Shown piece after piece: positions 4,333 through 6,578 of a stretch of 6,578 nucleotides of DNA. The position numbers and the translations under genes are program-made. The stretch lies in the NCBI GenBank assembly GCA_947458525.1, contig CANHAG010000081.1, forward strand, positions 1 to 6,578, given 5' to 3'. Origin of the DNA: Rhodospirillaceae bacterium. GTDB taxonomy: Bacteria > Pseudomonadota > Alphaproteobacteria > Rickettsiales > UBA3002. The notes beneath the pieces are model-generated. The model made no database searches, was not told the DNA's origin, and saw only the letters and a program-made list of their open reading frames with translations. The first letter of the stretch is position 1, and every line of letters starts with the position of its first letter.

Positions 4333-6374
4333 GCTATCTCCGTTCGGGTTACATTCATGGAGGCAAGGGGAAGATCCTGCGGGAAATAGCAGGTAATGGT
4401 GGTGCCCTCGCCGGGGGCGGAATAAAGCGTCACCCGCCCGCCATGCAGCTCAACAAACCGTTTCACTATCGAAAGCCCGAGGCCAGACACGCCCTCACCC
4501 TGACCGGCCATGCCGCGGAAGAACGGGTCAAACAGCGCCGCGTGTTTTGCGGGGTCAATCGCCGTCCCGTCATCTTTCACGCTCAGCACCACGTCGCCTT
4601 CCTGCCTGAACCAGCGCACCGTGATCTGACCTTTGGCCTTGGTGGCGCGCAGGGCGTTGGCAAGCAGCTTGAACAGAATCTGTTTCAGCCGCGCCGCATC
4701 TGCGTTCAGCATATCAAGCCCCTCTTCGCACTGGGTGAGGATCTTCACATCCTCAAGCCGCACCTGTTCACCAAGCAGCAGGCGCGTGGTTTCCATCAGC
4801 GGCGCGATTGCCACTTCGCCCGCCTCCAGCCGCAGATAGCCCGCTTCCATCGTAGCCAGATCAATAATATCGCTGATGAGCAGACCAAGTGCGCGGGAGG
4901 ATTGATAAATCCCCTCCACATATTCTTTCTGCGCGCTGGTAAGCGTGCCAGCATATTCTTTCGCCAGCATCTGCGCAAAACCGGAAATAGAAGTGAGTGG
5001 TGAGCGTAGCTCGTATGACATATTGGCGAGGAATTCGGTTTTAAGCCTGTCTGCCGCTTCGAGCGCCTCATTTTTCTCGCGCAGGCTGCGTTCCACCACA
5101 TAGGAATCGGTCACATCAATAAAGGTGATGAGTGTCGCGCCGTCTGGCAGAGGAACGAAGGAACAATCAATCACCGTATGGTTACTGCGCTCAAACCGGA
5201 GTGCAAAAAACTGCCGCTGGGCGAAGCGCGCCATCAGCTGCGAGCGGTAGCCCTGCCAGTCCTCCGTCACGAAGAGGGGGCGGCAGTGCTCGAGCACCTC
5301 GCGCAGATGGGGTTCCTTGGCGACAAATTCCTGATCCAGATTCCAAAGCTTGAGAAACATGGGGTTATAAAGCGCCAGCCGCCCGTTTTCAGCGAATACC
5401 GCCACCCCTTCATGCAGGTTATCAAGCGTTTCGCGCTGCACGGCAATGAGCGTATTGTAGGAGCGTTCGAGCGCCAGCCGGTCTGTCACATCTTCATACA
5501 CAAATAAAATACCGCCAAGCGCATGGGGAATGGCAATGGCGCGAATGATCTTGCCATCCGGCAGGTAGAAAAATTCCTCCTGCGGCTCGATAAGCGCGGT
5601 AAACTGCTTGAGCTGCTGCTGCTTGAAGGCCTGAAAATTCGCCTGCTCGGGCAGTTTGCGTTTTTCGCGCAAGGCTTCCAGTATTTCGCCATATGTCGGC
5701 TCGGTATCGAGCCAGAGCTCCTCAAGTTTCCATAGCGTTACGAAGGCGAAATTATAGAACTTCAGCCGCATATCGCGGCCATAAATCGCCATGGCGGAGG
5801 TCGAGCTTTCCAGCAGATCCCGCTGGGCAGAAATATGGCGCTGAATTTCCTCATGCGCCTGCTCAAGCTCGGTGATATTCACCCCGAACCCGATGGTAAT
5901 ACCCTCCGCAGCAAGTGGCACTTCGCGGATATGGTAAAGCCGGCGCTCGCCATCCACCACCACATGGCGCCGCTCGGTCTGATCCTTGCCCGTTGCAAGC
6001 GCTTTTTTTGCGAGCAACCGCTGGTCTTTATAAAGCTCAAGATCCATCAGATCGCCCGATTCCGAAGTCGCCTCCGCCACTTCGGAAAAGGCCAGGTTGC
6101 AGAAAATGATGTTCTGCTCCCCGTCCCGCACCCAGATCAGGTTCTGGGTCACATTCACGATATTGGCATAGCGCCTGACATCGAGTTTCAGAATATCATT
6201 TTCCACGCGCAGCCGCTCGGCAGTCTGAATCATCTCGGGCGCGGGCAGGGCAAGTTTCTGAGGTTCTGAAGGTGCGGCTTCCGCGCGCCTGCCGGCCGGG
6301 CGGGCACGGCGCAGGCCGAGCACATACCCCAGCCCCGCCGCCGCCACCGCCATTGCGAGAAAATAAATCACCAT
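4329..6374 (-). CDS. divL: DivL-like PAS pseudokinase with Tyr in place of the phosphoacceptor His
   Basis: A 681-residue membrane-anchored protein of sensor-kinase architecture. One N-terminal transmembrane segment (about residues 2-21) is followed by RRAR, then three PAS-like regions (about 66-170, 182-300, 305-428), a short coiled coil (about 425-450), a HisKA-type dimerisation domain (about 442-512) and a C-terminal ATPase-like domain (about 525-665). The H-box reads NMSYELRSPL, so Y454 (codon TAC at 5015-5013) replaces the usual His. This is the hallmark of Caulobacter DivL, whose Y550 is in the same place. DivL binds phosphorylated DivK and controls CckA, hence CtrA, without acting as a normal kinase. 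The ATP-binding boxes are also altered: DDGTAI lacks the second Gly of the G1 motif, and the N-box has K569 where Asn is usual, though N573 and GLGLSI (631-636) remain. It is shorter than Caulobacter DivL (769 residues). No Shine-Dalgarno sequence precedes the ATG. Confidence 0.85.
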   Translation of the reverse strand: MVIYFLAMAVAAAGLGYVLGLRRARPAGRRAEAAPSEPQKLALPAPEMIQTAERLRVENDILKLDVRRYANIVNVTQNLIWVRDGEQNIIFCNLAFSEVAEATSESGDLMDLELYKDQRLLAKKALATGKDQTERRHVVVDGERRLYHIREVPLAAEGITIGFGVNITELEQAHEEIQRHISAQRDLLESSTSAMAIYGRDMRLKFYNFAFVTLWKLEELWLDTEPTYGEILEALREKRKLPEQANFQAFKQQQLKQFTALIEPQEEFFYLPDGKIIRAIAIPHALGGILFVYEDVTDRLALERSYNTLIAVQRETLDNLHEGVAVFAENGRLALYNPMFLKLWNLDQEFVAKEPHLREVLEHCRPLFVTEDWQGYRSQLMARFAQRQFFALRFERSNHTVIDCSFVPLPDGATLITFIDVTDSYVVERSLREKNEALEAADRLKTEFLANMSYELRSPLTSISGFAQMLAKEYAGTLTSAQKEYVEGIYQSSRALGLLISDIIDLATMEAGYLRLEAGEVAIAPLMETTRLLLGEQVRLEDVKILTQCEEGLDMLNADAARLKQILFKLLANALRATKAKGQITVRWFRQEGDVVLSVKDDGTAIDPAKHAALFDPFFRGMAGQGEGVSGLGLSIVKRFVELHGGRVTLYSAPGEGTTITCYFPQDLPLASMNVTRTEIA

Positions 6375-6382
6375 GAGGAGAA

Positions 6383-6411
6383 GTTATGACACTGGCCGGG
6401 GATAGTGGCAA
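6383..6411 (-). promoter_or_regulatory. Putative divL-purU promoter, nearly leaderless
   Basis: On the minus strand TTGCCA (6411-6406; 5/6 to consensus), 17 bp, and CATAAC (6388-6383; 4/6). The predicted start at about 6376 is 2 nt before the divL ATG. The sequence just before the ATG is pyrimidine-rich (CTTCTCCTC), so no Shine-Dalgarno pairing is possible, and an in-frame TAA four codons upstream rules out a longer start. Motif match only. Confidence 0.5.
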
Positions 6412-6430
6412 GAAAAGCGTGGCGGGCCTG

Positions 6431-6456
6431 CCCTCCGAAGCCCCGGCGTAGGAGGG
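6431..6456. repeat. GC-rich imperfect palindrome between divL and the insertion sequence
   Basis: Outer arms CCCTCC (6431-6436) and GGAGGG (6451-6456) pair perfectly, and the interior GAAGCCCCGGCGTA is partly self-complementary. The structure resembles REP-like intergenic palindromes. No T-run follows on either strand, so it is not a standard intrinsic terminator. It lies about 20 bp upstream of the divL -35. Confidence 0.4.
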
Positions 6457-6477
6457 TGACAGTGACCTGCTCCCCGT

Positions 6478-6492
6478 AAACTGAGTCAGTTT
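6478..6492. repeat. Perfect palindrome with central GANTC inside the IS end
   Basis: AAACTGA-G-TCAGTTT is a perfect 7-1-7 inverted repeat whose centre contains GAGTC, a CcrM-type (GANTC) methylation site. A second GAGTC lies at 6499-6503. Both are upstream of the transposase ATG. It could bind the transposase, bind a regulator, or form part of the terminal repeat. Confidence 0.5.
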
Positions 6493-6543
6493 CAGGTAGA
6501 GTCTGTAACCCTAATGGCCCTAGGATGGGGCGAGGAGCAGACC

Positions 6544-6578
6544 ATGAAGAAGCGTTTCAGTGAAGAGCAGATCATCGC
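6544..6578 (+). CDS. IS3-family transposase OrfA, N-terminal fragment cut by the window edge
   Basis: Only 11 full codons are visible: MKKRFSEEQII and the start of the next residues. This start closely resembles the N-termini of IS3-family OrfA proteins of the MKKRFTEEQII type, which are small helix-turn-helix proteins that bind the IS ends. The ATG is preceded by GAGGAG with a 6-nt spacer. The identification rests on a short peptide plus the terminal-repeat-like sequence upstream; the subgroup and whether the element is intact cannot be told. Confidence 0.65.
   Translation, partial: MKKRFSEEQII

Larger units (their letters stand above)
6463..6578 (+). mobile_element. Left end of an IS3-like insertion sequence (partial)
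   Basis: TGACCTGCTCCCC at 6463-6475 has the TGA start and general look of IS3-family terminal inverted repeats. It is followed after about 80 bp by a transposase start. The other end lies outside the window, so the exact boundary, inverted repeat and target duplication cannot be verified. A GTGAC sequence occurs twice (6456-6460 and 6462-6466), so the true terminus could be a few bases to the left. The element is inserted upstream of divL and reads away from it. Confidence 0.6.

Noticed and set aside
4323..5003. Plus-strand open frame of 226 codons and several others up to 6269
   Set aside because: They are antisense to divL and arise from its codon bias; no start signals or family resemblance.
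6375..6462. CtrA binding site upstream of divL
   Set aside because: No TTAA-N7-TTAA or close variant is present in this stretch.

Overview
The window looks chromosomal and alphaproteobacterial. The strongest sign is a DivL-type pseudokinase, a family known from the alphaproteobacterial CckA-ChpT-CtrA cell-cycle pathway. The DUF3108, BolA/IbaG and YggT proteins and the moderately GC-rich codon use are compatible with this. The order or genus cannot be fixed from the sequence alone.

Layout, left to right. The 5' part of clpB (minus strand, 498 codons) runs off the left edge inside the middle domain. A putative heat-shock promoter for clpB overlaps the start of a divergent gene for an exported DUF3108 protein (plus strand). 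That gene converges on a small BolA/IbaG-family gene (minus strand). Upstream of bolA, also on the minus strand, is an unrecognised 107-codon Ala-rich ORF with a good ribosome binding site. A 178-bp divergent intergenic region rich in perfect palindromes separates it from a yggT-family membrane protein gene (plus strand). yggT and purU (formyltetrahydrofolate deformylase, minus strand) converge and share the tetranucleotide CTAG as both stop codons. purU overlaps the end of divL by ATGA, so divL-purU is probably one transcript with coupled translation. Upstream of divL, after about 90 bp of regulatory sequence, begins an IS3-like insertion sequence whose transposase start is cut by the right edge.

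Functional reading. Most genes are housekeeping: protein disaggregation (ClpB), Fe-S/iron-related BolA, envelope proteins (YggT, DUF3108) and one-carbon/purine metabolism (PurU). The gene most worth attention is divL. Its phosphoacceptor histidine is replaced by tyrosine (Y454), and its ATP-binding boxes are also degraded. It is co-transcribed with a one-carbon enzyme and sits immediately next to an insertion sequence.

Recurring regulatory theme. For divL and the DUF3108 gene (and weakly for bolA) no Shine-Dalgarno sequence is visible. A plausible sigma70-type promoter lies at a spacing that puts the transcription start 0 to 2 nt before the ATG, which suggests leaderless mRNAs. The clpB, 107-codon ORF, yggT, purU and transposase starts have recognisable Shine-Dalgarno sequences. 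No RNA genes, CRISPR arrays or clear intrinsic terminators were found, and no gene-free stretch exceeds 300 bases.
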